A stretch of 64,000 nt of DNA from Palsa-1150 sp964531095 (GTDB taxonomy: Bacteria > Myxococcota_A > Polyangia > Polyangiales > Polyangiaceae): positions 68,087-132,086 of the forward strand of contig CAZHED010000011.1 of NCBI GenBank assembly GCA_964531095.1, given 5' to 3'. Shown piece after piece: positions 37,128 to 44,673 of this stretch. Below the pieces are notes generated by a model. That model made no database searches. It saw only the letters and a program-made list of their open reading frames with translations, and was not told the origin of the DNA. Numbering within the stretch: position 1 is the first letter of the stretch; every line of letters begins with the position of its first letter. The translations under genes and the position numbers were made by a program.

Positions 37128-38522
37128 ATGACCACTCGATATCGAACTGTCGTCAGCGTCCTGTTTCGCACGACCGATGCGCTCGTCGTGGGTGCCGCAT
37201 GGTTGGCGTCGTTCTGGGCGCGGGTTCACTCGCCACGACTCGGCATGAAAGAGCCTGCCTTCGAGACGTACGTGGCCCTCGCGCCGCTCATCCTGATCCT
37301 TTGGGCAGTCGTATTTTCGTTTCTTGGAGTCTACCACCTGGGCCGAATGCGCGACCTCAAGACGGAAGTATTGCTGTTGTGGCGAGCGCATGCCTGGGCG
37401 CTCTTGCTTTTTATTTTTCTCGCATATTTCTTCGACGATCATAGGTACTCCCGACTTGTCCTGCTCTATTTCGGCCTTCTGGGCGCCGTCGCGCTGGCCG
37501 CATTTCGCATATCCTTGCGAACGCTCCTGCGGTCGCTCCGCCGTCGCGGCTACGACGTTCGTCGCATCGTCATCGTCGGGAGCGCGGCAACCGTGCCGAC
37601 TCTGGTGCAGCGCTTCGCATTGTTTCCCGAGCTCGGGATGGTCGTCGCGGGTCTCGTGACGGGACATGGGGGGGCGGTGCCATGGCTGCCCGACGCCCCG
37701 GTGCTGGGGCGCTTCTCCGAGGTCCGGCGTGTCGTCGAGTCGGTGCGCCCGAACGACGTGCTGGTCGCACTGGCCAGCCACGAAATGACCGAGCTGAACG
37801 TGGTGCTCGAGCAATTGCGCGACTCCACGGCCAGCGTCCGCCTCATCCCCGACGTCTCGAGTCACGTCGCCCTCGGCTGTCGCGTCGAGCACTTCGAGGG
37901 CCTGGCCATCATCCGGCTGAACGACTCGCCACTCGATACCTGGCAGTGCTTCGCCAAGCGTTGCATCGACGCCACTCTGTCGGCGATCGCCCTCCTCGTT
38001 CTTCTTCCTCTTTTGGTCCTCATCGCGGTCTTGGTGAAGCTGACGTCGCCGGGTCCAGCTCTCTATTCGCAGGAGCGGATGGGGCTCGACGGGAAGACCT
38101 TTCAGATGCTGAAGTTTCGTTCGATGCGCGTTGACGCCGAGGGGCCGGTGGCCGCCGGTTGGACGCGGAAGAGTGACCCTCGGCGCACTCGCTTCGGGAC
38201 GCTCCTACGAAAGACGAGTCTCGATGAGCTTCCGCAATTGTGGAATGTCCTCGTGGGCCACATGTCCCTCGTCGGCCCGCGCCCCGAGCGCCCCGTTTTC
38301 GTCCAGCAGTTTCGGCAGCAGATCCCCGACTATATGCTGCGGCACAAGGTCAAGGCAGGCATCACCGGATGGGCGCAAGTCAACGGATGGCGCGGCGACA
38401 CGTCGCTCACCGAGCGAACGGCTTGCGACCTGTACTACATTCGCAACTGGTCCTTCGACCTGGACTTGAAGATACTATGGATGACACTGTGGAAGGGCTT
38501 TGCCAATAAGAACGCATACTAG
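37128..38522 (+). CDS. Undecaprenyl-phosphate sugar phosphotransferase (WcaJ/WbaP family)
   Basis: 464 aa. Four N-terminal hydrophobic helices, a cytoplasmic Rossmann-like region (RRIVIVGSAATVPTLV) and a fifth membrane segment (ALLVLLPLLVLIAVLVKLTSPG) lead into the catalytic bacterial sugar-transferase domain, with YSQERMGLDGKTFQMLKFRS, LDELPQLWNVLVGHMSLVGPRPE and GITGWAQVNGWRG. It loads the first sugar-1-phosphate onto undecaprenyl phosphate and so starts repeat-unit assembly. The family is clear; glucose versus galactose is not. Ends 25 bp before the probable wza start. Confidence 0.9.
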   Translation: MTTRYRTVVSVLFRTTDALVVGAAWLASFWARVHSPRLGMKEPAFETYVALAPLILILWAVVFSFLGVYHLGRMRDLKTEVLLLWRAHAWALLLFIFLAYFFDDHRYSRLVLLYFGLLGAVALAAFRISLRTLLRSLRRRGYDVRRIVIVGSAATVPTLVQRFALFPELGMVVAGLVTGHGGAVPWLPDAPVLGRFSEVRRVVESVRPNDVLVALASHEMTELNVVLEQLRDSTASVRLIPDVSSHVALGCRVEHFEGLAIIRLNDSPLDTWQCFAKRCIDATLSAIALLVLLPLLVLIAVLVKLTSPGPALYSQERMGLDGKTFQMLKFRSMRVDAEGPVAAGWTRKSDPRRTRFGTLLRKTSLDELPQLWNVLVGHMSLVGPRPERPVFVQQFRQQIPDYMLRHKVKAGITGWAQVNGWRGDTSLTERTACDLYYIRNWSFDLDLKILWMTLWKGFANKNAY

Positions 38523-38528
38523 TCACGC

Positions 38529-38590
38529 TCGGCACAAGTTCTGCCCGGTGATTGCCAGGCCGAGCGGCGCGGGCGAAACCGCAGCAGCGG
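38529..38590 (+). repeat. 62-bp dispersed repeat, copy 2
   Basis: The inverted partner of 24374-24435, about 89% identical by eye (55 of 62). It begins 6 bp after the stop of the sugar phosphotransferase gene and overlaps the start region of wza: the GTG at 38548 used here as the wza start lies inside it. In the wza frame it reads HKFCPVIARPSGA; three of the seven differences from copy 1 are third-base changes in this frame. Confidence 0.8.
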
Positions 38591-39678
38591 TTGGGGGGGT
38601 TCGGGGCTGGGTCTGGTATCTGACCATCGGTGTTTTGTGCTTGGCCTTGGGCTGTGCGCGACGCCCTCCGGTGACCGTCACCCAGATGCCGAGCGCTGTC
38701 CGCTCGCAGGAGAGAAGCGCGCTCGATCCAGCGCTTCTTGCGGCGGCGGTGGGCGAACGGGAGGGTGATGCGTACCGCCTGGGCCCGGGCGACACGCTGC
38801 TTGTCGCCGTCTACGAACACCCGGAGCTCGCCATCGCCCCGTACGTTCCTGCCGGCTCCCTGGGAATCGGGGGGCGCCCGGTTGGTTTGCTCGTTGACAA
38901 CGACGGGACTATCCAGCTGCCGCTCGTCGGCTCGCTGCACGCCGAGGGAAAATCGTGCAACGAGCTGCGAATTGTTCTCGAAAGGGAGCTCGCAGTTTAC
39001 GTAAAGGAGCCGAAGGTCACAGTTCAAGTCATCTTTGCGGGAAACATCCGGTACTACCTGCTCGGCCAGTTCACGAGCCCCGGCGTCAAGTACTCCGATC
39101 GTCCCCTGGGCCTTCTCGAGGCGCTCAGCCTCGGAGGGTCGGTCGACCTCGAGCGCGCGAGCCTCAGTACGGCCTATGTGGCCCGAAACGGGAAGAAGCT
39201 GCCCGTCGACTTCCGACGGCTACTTCTCGAAGGCAACCTTCTCCAGAACATTCGCCTCAAGACGGGGGACGTCGTTTTCATTCCGGACCGCCAGAACGAA
39301 CAAGCGTTTGTATTCGGGGGAATGAGCGGGAGCAATCCGAGCGGGGGCCCGGTGCCGTTCATGAACGGCCATCTCAGCCTGCTCCAGGCGCTGGCGCGGG
39401 TGGGGTTCGGCCACGGCGAAGTCTTTTCGGGAAGACTCTCCGAGGTTCGCGTCATCCGCAGCGAGGGCGATCGCGGGGAGTTTTTCGTCGTCGATGCGCG
39501 CGCCATCCTCCAGGGCCGAGCCGCACAGTTCGAGCTGGCGCCCGGCGATGTGGTCTACGTGCCTTCCACGTCTCTCGCCGACTGGGACCAGGCCCTCACC
39601 GCGCTGATACCGTTTCTTTCCACCGTCGCGGGCGTGCTCCAGCCGTTTGTGCAGATCAAGTATCTGTCGGGGAGGTAG
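38548..39678 (+). CDS. Outer-membrane polysaccharide export lipoprotein (Wza-like)
   Basis: About 376 aa. Lipobox LALGC follows the hydrophobic stretch WVWYLTIGVLCLALGC. The Poly_export domain (YRLGPGDTLLVAVYEHPEL, VDNDGTIQLPLVGSLHAEGKS) is followed by two SLBB-like modules (YYLLGQFTSPGVKYS, AFVFGGM). It forms the outer-membrane pore through which the polymer leaves. The start is uncertain: GTG 38548 has no good ribosome binding site, and TTG 38500 inside the upstream gene is possible. The 62-bp repeat occupies this start region. Confidence 0.85.
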   Translation: MIARPSGAGETAAAVGGVRGWVWYLTIGVLCLALGCARRPPVTVTQMPSAVRSQERSALDPALLAAAVGEREGDAYRLGPGDTLLVAVYEHPELAIAPYVPAGSLGIGGRPVGLLVDNDGTIQLPLVGSLHAEGKSCNELRIVLERELAVYVKEPKVTVQVIFAGNIRYYLLGQFTSPGVKYSDRPLGLLEALSLGGSVDLERASLSTAYVARNGKKLPVDFRRLLLEGNLLQNIRLKTGDVVFIPDRQNEQAFVFGGMSGSNPSGGPVPFMNGHLSLLQALARVGFGHGEVFSGRLSEVRVIRSEGDRGEFFVVDARAILQGRAAQFELAPGDVVYVPSTSLADWDQALTALIPFLSTVAGVLQPFVQIKYLSGR

Positions 39679-39743
39679 GGCCGCAGACGCCACAGCCGCC
39701 GTCGCGACGTGCGGTCTCATGCGTCTGGAGCGGATGCGCTCGT

Positions 39744-40748
39744 TCAGCGACTGGCAGGATTGCAGACATAGCGGGCGAGGGGTCGACCCGCGTCTCTGGG
39801 AAGCACGAGAACCGCCAGGGCCCATCCCGTGAGACCTGCGCGAAGGGCCCACGAACCGTTCATGCGGAGGATGGAAGGGAGGACGCTCGACGGCAGCAGT
39901 GCGCCGCCCGCGTGAAGACCTTCAACGTAGGAGCGTGCAGAGAAGATCGCGGCTGCGTACCGTTGCTTCTCGATCGAAAAGTCCGGCGCCGCCGGAGGCA
40001 ATGCGCACGCCTCGCCCAAACGTGCGGACACCCATTCGCGCAGGCGCTCGTAGCGCTTCGACATGCGCGAGGGGTCCCTCATCCCGCCCGGCGCGTTGCC
40101 GAACGCCACCACGCCGGGGGAGGCGACGCGATGCACCCGATACGAACCGAGCGGTCCACGTCCCGCGTTGCGAACCGTCCCGAGCAGGCAAATGCCGTAG
40201 ATTGTGAAGAAGTCGGCCCCGTATTTGTCGTCGCGGTCCGGGGGCAATGGCATCAGCCGACGCAGCGCCGAGGCCAAATACGCATTCCCCGACCCGGGGG
40301 CCGACTCGTACAATTCTCCCCGCCTTCTCAGCCGCGCACCAACTTCGCCTTCCGTCAGCCGCGTCGGGATTGCCGGTCCGAGAGTCGCACCCTCGGCACT
40401 TACGAGCCGCAAGCGGAACTGCACTTTCACAATGCCAGGCGCGAAGGCGGCGATGATTTCCGTGCAAGCGTTGGGATCGAGGGCGTCGTCAGAATCGAGG
40501 AACACGATCACATCCCCGGTCGCCCGCTCGAAGCCCGCATTGTAGGCGGAGATCTGCCCCTCGTTCGTCTTGTAAACCGCCACGACTGCATCGCCCCAAG
40601 CTCGTATGACAGCCTGCGACCCGTCCGTCGACCCGTCGTCAACGACGATCACTTCCTTGTCATGGTGGTTCTGTTGCGTTGCGGACCGAATGGCCCCGTC
40701 GAGGAAGCGCGCATAGTTGTAATTGCAGACCACGATCGAGAGGCGCAT
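39744..40748 (-). CDS. GT2-family glycosyltransferase
   Basis: 334 aa. The GT-A fold begins MRLSIVVCNYNYARFLDGAI; nucleotide-binding DDGSTDGS and the metal-binding DSDDALD (DXD) follow, as does the acceptor region of GT2 enzymes. The C-terminus contains a hydrophobic segment (LRAGLTGWALAVLVLP). It adds a sugar to the repeat unit. Convergent with wza, 65 bp away. An in-frame ATG some 40 bp upstream is a less likely start. Confidence 0.86.
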   Translation of the reverse strand: MRLSIVVCNYNYARFLDGAIRSATQQNHHDKEVIVVDDGSTDGSQAVIRAWGDAVVAVYKTNEGQISAYNAGFERATGDVIVFLDSDDALDPNACTEIIAAFAPGIVKVQFRLRLVSAEGATLGPAIPTRLTEGEVGARLRRRGELYESAPGSGNAYLASALRRLMPLPPDRDDKYGADFFTIYGICLLGTVRNAGRGPLGSYRVHRVASPGVVAFGNAPGGMRDPSRMSKRYERLREWVSARLGEACALPPAAPDFSIEKQRYAAAIFSARSYVEGLHAGGALLPSSVLPSILRMNGSWALRAGLTGWALAVLVLPRDAGRPLARYVCNPASR

Positions 40749-41203
40749 GATGGTGCCCGGCGCTGCGTTCCGTTCGGCATTCTCGCACATCACCGTTGCA
40801 GGTGTTAGAGGTGGCTCGGGAGAGCGAGCCCGGGGATCTCCACCCGATTGGCGTGCGCGATCCTGGCTCGGCACAGAAGGTCCCACGGCCGCTGTCCAGG
40901 CCTCATTGGCCCGACCGCCTTCACCGAGAAGGTCGTCCGGCGGGTGGCTTCGGTCCCCGCGCGCTCGGCAGCCGGCCAGCGGAGACGGCCCTGGGTCTGC
41001 CAACTGCGATTGACCGTGGAACACGGCGATCCCGCATCGAGCAGATTCATGCGTCTGAAACAGGTTCGACACTCTACGCGGTCTATCACCACGCCCGTTG
41101 GACGAGATCGCCTCATGAAACATGCTTGCGACCCCTCGTCGCGCCCGTTGGGACCGTGTGCTCGGTCTCAAGGTGTACGTCGAAACCCGGAGGAGACCTT
41201 TCG
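40749..41203. other. Spacer between GT2 gene and porin gene; no gene seen
   Basis: 455 bp between divergent genes, so it should hold promoters for both. A small hairpin, GCTCG-GGAGA-GCGAGC-like, lies near 40813. GGAGGAG at 41189-41195 is the ribosome binding site of the porin gene. Translations through the region in all frames look random. Confidence 0.4.
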
Positions 41204-42502
41204 ATGAGAGAAGCTAGAGGCAAGTCGCTCTTGTTCGGTGCAGCGGCCTTGTGCACCTTAATCCTTGCCGGCGCTGCTCGCGCAGAGCCGCCCGCGGCCG
41301 CGCCGGCAGCCAAGGCTATGCCCGGAGAGACCCCACCGCCCGGCGCGGCTCCCTCCGGAATGCCCGCGGCTCCGCCCCCCGCGGCCACGCCTGCGCCCGA
41401 GCCCGCGGCGCCAGCTTCACCCCCTCCTCCCAGCACTGCACCCGCCGCGCAGGCGGCCACCCCCCCGCTCGCATCCGAGGCCATGCCGGCGACAAGAGAG
41501 GAAAAACTCCCGCCGATCGACCTTGGGGCTTGGGTCCGTGCGGCCGGTAGACTCCAGGGCGCCAAACCGAAGAACCTGGACGGGGTGGCGGTGGACACGG
41601 TGTACGCCGAGCTTCACGCCGGCGGCAAGATTCACAAGAACGTGAGCCTCACACTAAACCTGAACGCAAACGGGCTCGCGGGCACGGCGGGCATCGAAGA
41701 CGCCATCATCGGGTTCGACTTCGCCGACCCCATTCACCTCTGGCTCGGTCAACTGCTCGTGCCGGTCGACCGCGCCAACTTTTCTGGCCCGTTCTTCATG
41801 ATACCTTGGTACTATCCGGGGTTTCTGACGGTCGGCTCGACCACCGTGGTCTCCGCCCCCGCGGAGGGCCCCGCCGGGCGCAACACGGGGGCCTCCGTTT
41901 GGGGCAATGATCCGGACGGAAAGATCAAGTACGCCGTCGGCATCTTTCTGCCCAACAGTCCCTCGGGAACTCCACTGCTTTCCGGTCGCATCAGCACGGC
42001 GCTGATTGGCAAGGAAAAAGGCTACTTCGGCAACGAGACGTTCTTCGGCGACCAGGACATATTCAGCATCGGGGTAGGAGGCCAATACAAGAAGGCGGGC
42101 AGCATCGGCCCGGCTCCGATGGTGGGTACCCCCGGCCCCACGGACGACTATGCAGAATTCAATGCGGACGCGCTCTTCGAGATGAAGTACCCCGGGGGCG
42201 GGTGGTTCAGCGCCGACGCCGCATACTACCACTTCGTGGGCCAGTACAATTCTGTCAAAGACGCATTTTACGCGACTGTCGCAATCGCGTCGCCGAAGGT
42301 CGGCATCGGCAACATTCAACCGATGGTGCGCTACCAGGTGGCGGCTGGCAACAATCCCGACGCGTGGGCGATCGACGCGCTCCTCAGTTACCTCATTATG
42401 GGCCCGGCGCTGAGAGCGTCGGTTGGCTTCGAGCACACCGACATTGGTAACGGCGCTGAGGCGAACACCATCAATTTCGGCGCACAGGCGATTTTCTTCT
42501 GA
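41204..42502 (+). CDS. Outer-membrane beta-barrel porin with Ala/Pro linker
   Basis: 432 aa. A signal peptide (LLFGAAALCTLILAGAARA) is followed by about 75 residues of Ala/Pro-rich linker and then a beta-barrel domain: alternating strands such as TVYAELHAGGKIHKNVSLTL, FSADAAYYHFVGQ, AFYATVAIAS, ALRASVGFEHTD. It ends in Phe (AQAIFF), the usual barrel signature. Similar to phosphate-selective/DcaP-like porins in general shape. Situated just before the nitrogen island, so it may admit small N-compounds, but this is inferred only from position. Confidence 0.75.
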   Translation: MREARGKSLLFGAAALCTLILAGAARAEPPAAAPAAKAMPGETPPPGAAPSGMPAAPPPAATPAPEPAAPASPPPPSTAPAAQAATPPLASEAMPATREEKLPPIDLGAWVRAAGRLQGAKPKNLDGVAVDTVYAELHAGGKIHKNVSLTLNLNANGLAGTAGIEDAIIGFDFADPIHLWLGQLLVPVDRANFSGPFFMIPWYYPGFLTVGSTTVVSAPAEGPAGRNTGASVWGNDPDGKIKYAVGIFLPNSPSGTPLLSGRISTALIGKEKGYFGNETFFGDQDIFSIGVGGQYKKAGSIGPAPMVGTPGPTDDYAEFNADALFEMKYPGGGWFSADAAYYHFVGQYNSVKDAFYATVAIASPKVGIGNIQPMVRYQVAAGNNPDAWAIDALLSYLIMGPALRASVGFEHTDIGNGAEANTINFGAQAIFF

Positions 42503-42616
42503 TCGCCTCGGGCGGCGCCGCATGGCTCCGGCCTGCGGCGCTGTCGCGGCACTCGTTCGGGTACGCCTGCTGGCGTCCTCGACCGAACGCCAAGAGGAGA
42601 ATGGAGCGAACGACCG

Positions 42617-43009
42617 ATGAATGCGGCCCAAAGACTCGACGAAAACGGATCGGCTGGCGAGCCGTACGGTGTCGGCCCGTACGTCGCGCCAGCTCGCGAG
42701 AAGCTGCGATGTGGAGCGATCGAGATTGATCCGAGCGAGGGTCGGGCCACTGTTGCAGGACGGGAGGTCGGGTTGACGAACACCGAGCTCATGTTGCTCC
42801 GGTGCTTTCTCGTGCAATCGAATCGTTTGCTCACGCGATCGGAGCTGCTTGCGTACGCCTGGAATACCGGGTCGTATACGCGGTCCAATTTGGTCGACGT
42901 CATCGTTTGCCGCCTGCGGCGTAAGCTCGGGTCGCACGGGCCAATGATCGAGACGGTCCACGGACTGGGCTACCGGTTTCGCGCGCCCGGCCTCGCCCGC
43001 GCATATTGA
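42617..43009 (+). CDS. Orphan OmpR-type winged-helix DNA-binding protein
   Basis: 130 aa. The C-terminal 95 aa form a Trans_reg_C winged helix: IDPSEGRATVAGREVGLTNTE (N-terminal sheet), LLRCFLVQSNRLLTRSELL, and the recognition helix region SNLVDVIVCRLRRKLG followed by the wing IETVHGLGYRFRAP. There is no receiver domain; the N-terminal 35 aa look unstructured. A DNA-binding output domain without an input domain may be constitutive, or partner with another protein. It is 134 bp upstream of the biuret hydrolase gene in the same direction and could regulate the nitrogen island. Confidence 0.8.
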   Translation: MNAAQRLDENGSAGEPYGVGPYVAPAREKLRCGAIEIDPSEGRATVAGREVGLTNTELMLLRCFLVQSNRLLTRSELLAYAWNTGSYTRSNLVDVIVCRLRRKLGSHGPMIETVHGLGYRFRAPGLARAY

Positions 43010-43142
43010 AGTTCAGTCTCGCGGCAATTGACAGGTTGCGGCGGATACCGAGAGGTCGACTTTCGACGTGTCATTCGCCGCAAACGTGCGCGAAACCGCG
43101 GTGAAACGCGCGTCGCGGTAGCGGGGAAGAGAGGCAAGATCG

Positions 43143-43826
43143 ATGACCCGTATTGCGGCGGTTCCGTACCCCTGGCCCTTCGACGGCGATCTGCGGCGCG
43201 ACAATACGGCTCTCGTCGTCATCGACATGCAGACGGATTTTTGCGGAAAGGGCGGATACATCGACCTGCTCGGGTACGACATCTCATTGACCCGGGCGTG
43301 CATCGAGCCCATCCACCGCGTTCTCGCTGCGTTCCGCGGCCGCGGCTTTCCGGTGTTCCACACGCGAGAGGGCCACCGACCCGATCTGTCGGATCTTCCA
43401 GCCAACAAGCGATGGCGGTCACGGCGCACGGAGTCCGGCGTCGGAATCGGCGATCCCGGACCGTGCGGCCGCGTGCTGGTGCGCGGCGAACCCGGCTGGG
43501 AGATCATTCCGGAGCTCGCACCGTCACCCGGCGAAACGGTGATCGACAAGCCGGGGAAGGGCAGCTTCTGTGCGACGGACTTCGAGCTCTTGCTCCGCCT
43601 TCGAGGCATCCGAAATCTCGTTCTGACAGGGATCACGACGGACGTGTGCGTGCACACGACGATGCGCGAGGCCAACGACCGGGGCTTCGAGTGCGTCGTC
43701 TTGCGCGACTGTTGCGCGGCGACCGACACGGGGAACCACGAAGCCGCGCTGAAGATGGTGACGATGCAGCAAGGCGTTTTCGGAGCGGTGAGCGACTCGC
43801 GTGCTCTCTTGGAGGCGCTCGCGTGA
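43143..43826 (+). CDS. biuH: Biuret amidohydrolase (isochorismatase-fold cysteine hydrolase)
   Basis: 227 aa. The sequence follows the known biuret hydrolases closely: PYPWPFDGDLRRDNTAL, DMQTDFCGKGGYID, HTREGHRPDLSDLPANKRW, IGDPGPCGRVLVRGEPGW, and TTDVCVHTTMREANDRG. The catalytic triad should be Asp28, a Lys in DKPGKGSF (residues 135-142) and Cys169. Reaction: biuret + water to allophanate + ammonia. Allophanate hydrolase is encoded 13 kb downstream. The resemblance is recalled, not computed. Followed by a stem-loop and the second hydrolase gene. Confidence 0.85.
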   Translation: MTRIAAVPYPWPFDGDLRRDNTALVVIDMQTDFCGKGGYIDLLGYDISLTRACIEPIHRVLAAFRGRGFPVFHTREGHRPDLSDLPANKRWRSRRTESGVGIGDPGPCGRVLVRGEPGWEIIPELAPSPGETVIDKPGKGSFCATDFELLLRLRGIRNLVLTGITTDVCVHTTMREANDRGFECVVLRDCCAATDTGNHEAALKMVTMQQGVFGAVSDSRALLEALA

Positions 43827-43830
43827 GCGT

Positions 43831-43849
43831 GTGTCCTCGTTGAGGACGC
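43831..43849 (+). terminator. Stem-loop after biuH
   Basis: Eight-bp stem (one G-T pair) closed by a three-base loop, GTGTCCTC-GTT-GAGGACGC, 5 bp after the biuH stop. There is no T-run, so intrinsic termination is uncertain; it could also stabilise the upstream mRNA. Confidence 0.45.
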
Positions 43850-43903
43850 ATCCCGGAGAGGCCGCCCGATATGCGATTACCTTTTACCGGAGCGCAACGA
43901 CTC

Positions 43904-43919
43904 TGAAACAACTCTTGCA
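43904..43919 (+). promoter_or_regulatory. Possible sigma-54-like promoter of the second hydrolase gene
   Basis: TGAAAC, five bases, then TTGCA. The -12 element and the 5-bp spacing match the sigma-54 consensus (TGGCAC-N5-TTGCA), and the distance to the ATG at 43950 is suitable. The -24 element lacks the nearly invariant GG, which is a strong point against it. Confidence 0.25.
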
Positions 43920-43949
43920 TAGTTTCGACGGCGAAGGCGGTATGATCCC

Positions 43950-44618
43950 ATGCCCGGTGTCCTCATCCAAGCGGAGCCGCAGCCCGTCGCGGTCGATCCG
44001 AGCCGAACGGCGGTCGTCATCATCGACATGCAGCGAGACTTCCTCGAGCCCGGCGGGTTCGGCGAGGCGCTCGGCAACGACGTCTCGCGACTGAGCGCGG
44101 CGGTCCGCCCGTGCATGGCGCTGCTCGAAGTGGCGCGGTCCCGAGGCATCTTCGTCGTTCATACGCGCGAAGGTCACCGCCCGGACATGACCGACGCCCC
44201 CAAGGCCAAGGTGGAGCGCGGCGCCCCGAAGCTGCGTATCGGCGATCCGGGGCCGATGGGTCGCATCTTGATTCGCGGCGAGCCGGGACATGACATTGTC
44301 CGAGAGCTCTACCCGCGCCCGGGCGAGCCGGTCGTGGACAAGCCGGGCAAGGGTGCATTCTACGCGACCGACTTGCAGCTCTTGCTGCAGGACCGCGGCG
44401 TCGAAAACCTCGTGGTCTGCGGGGTCACGACCGAGGTCTGCGTGCACACGACCGTGCGAGAGGCCAATGACCGCGGTTACCGGTGCATCGTCCCTGCCGA
44501 CTGCTGTGCGTCGTACTTTCCAGAGTTTCACGAGATGGGGCTCCGGATGATCAAGGCGCAAGGCGGGATCTTCGGCTGGGTGTCGGACTCGACTCGAGTT
44601 CTCAAGGCGCTGTCTTGA
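43950..44618 (+). CDS. Second isochorismatase-fold cysteine hydrolase
   Basis: 222 aa, a relative of the biuret hydrolase upstream. It has the same triad: Asp26 (IIDMQRDF), Lys in DKPGKGAF and Cys in TTEVCVHTTVREANDRG, and shares HTREGHRPDM and GDPGPMGRILIRGEPGHD. The Phe-Cys-Gly-Lys segment of biuH is replaced by FLEPGGFGEA, and CGR by MGR, so the substrate probably differs: a ureido or carbamoyl compound such as a substituted biuret or ureidoacrylate is possible. It lies 123 bp after biuH and 55 bp before the permease gene, likely one unit with the permease. Confidence 0.8.
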   Translation: MPGVLIQAEPQPVAVDPSRTAVVIIDMQRDFLEPGGFGEALGNDVSRLSAAVRPCMALLEVARSRGIFVVHTREGHRPDMTDAPKAKVERGAPKLRIGDPGPMGRILIRGEPGHDIVRELYPRPGEPVVDKPGKGAFYATDLQLLLQDRGVENLVVCGVTTEVCVHTTVREANDRGYRCIVPADCCASYFPEFHEMGLRMIKAQGGIFGWVSDSTRVLKALS

Positions 44619-44673
44619 GGCGCGCTGGGGACGGTCCGTCGATGGCAACGACCAAGAGCAAGGAGCGAACGCG

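Noticed and set aside
38955..40808. 617-codon plus-strand frame crossing wza and the GT2 gene
   Set aside because: Shadow of two well-defined genes; the translation lacks any domain.
40796..41203. N-terminal extension of the porin gene
   Set aside because: GGAGGAG and a good signal peptide place the start at 41204.
43904..43919. Confident sigma-54 promoter
   Set aside because: The -24 element lacks the GG pair; kept only as a weak candidate.
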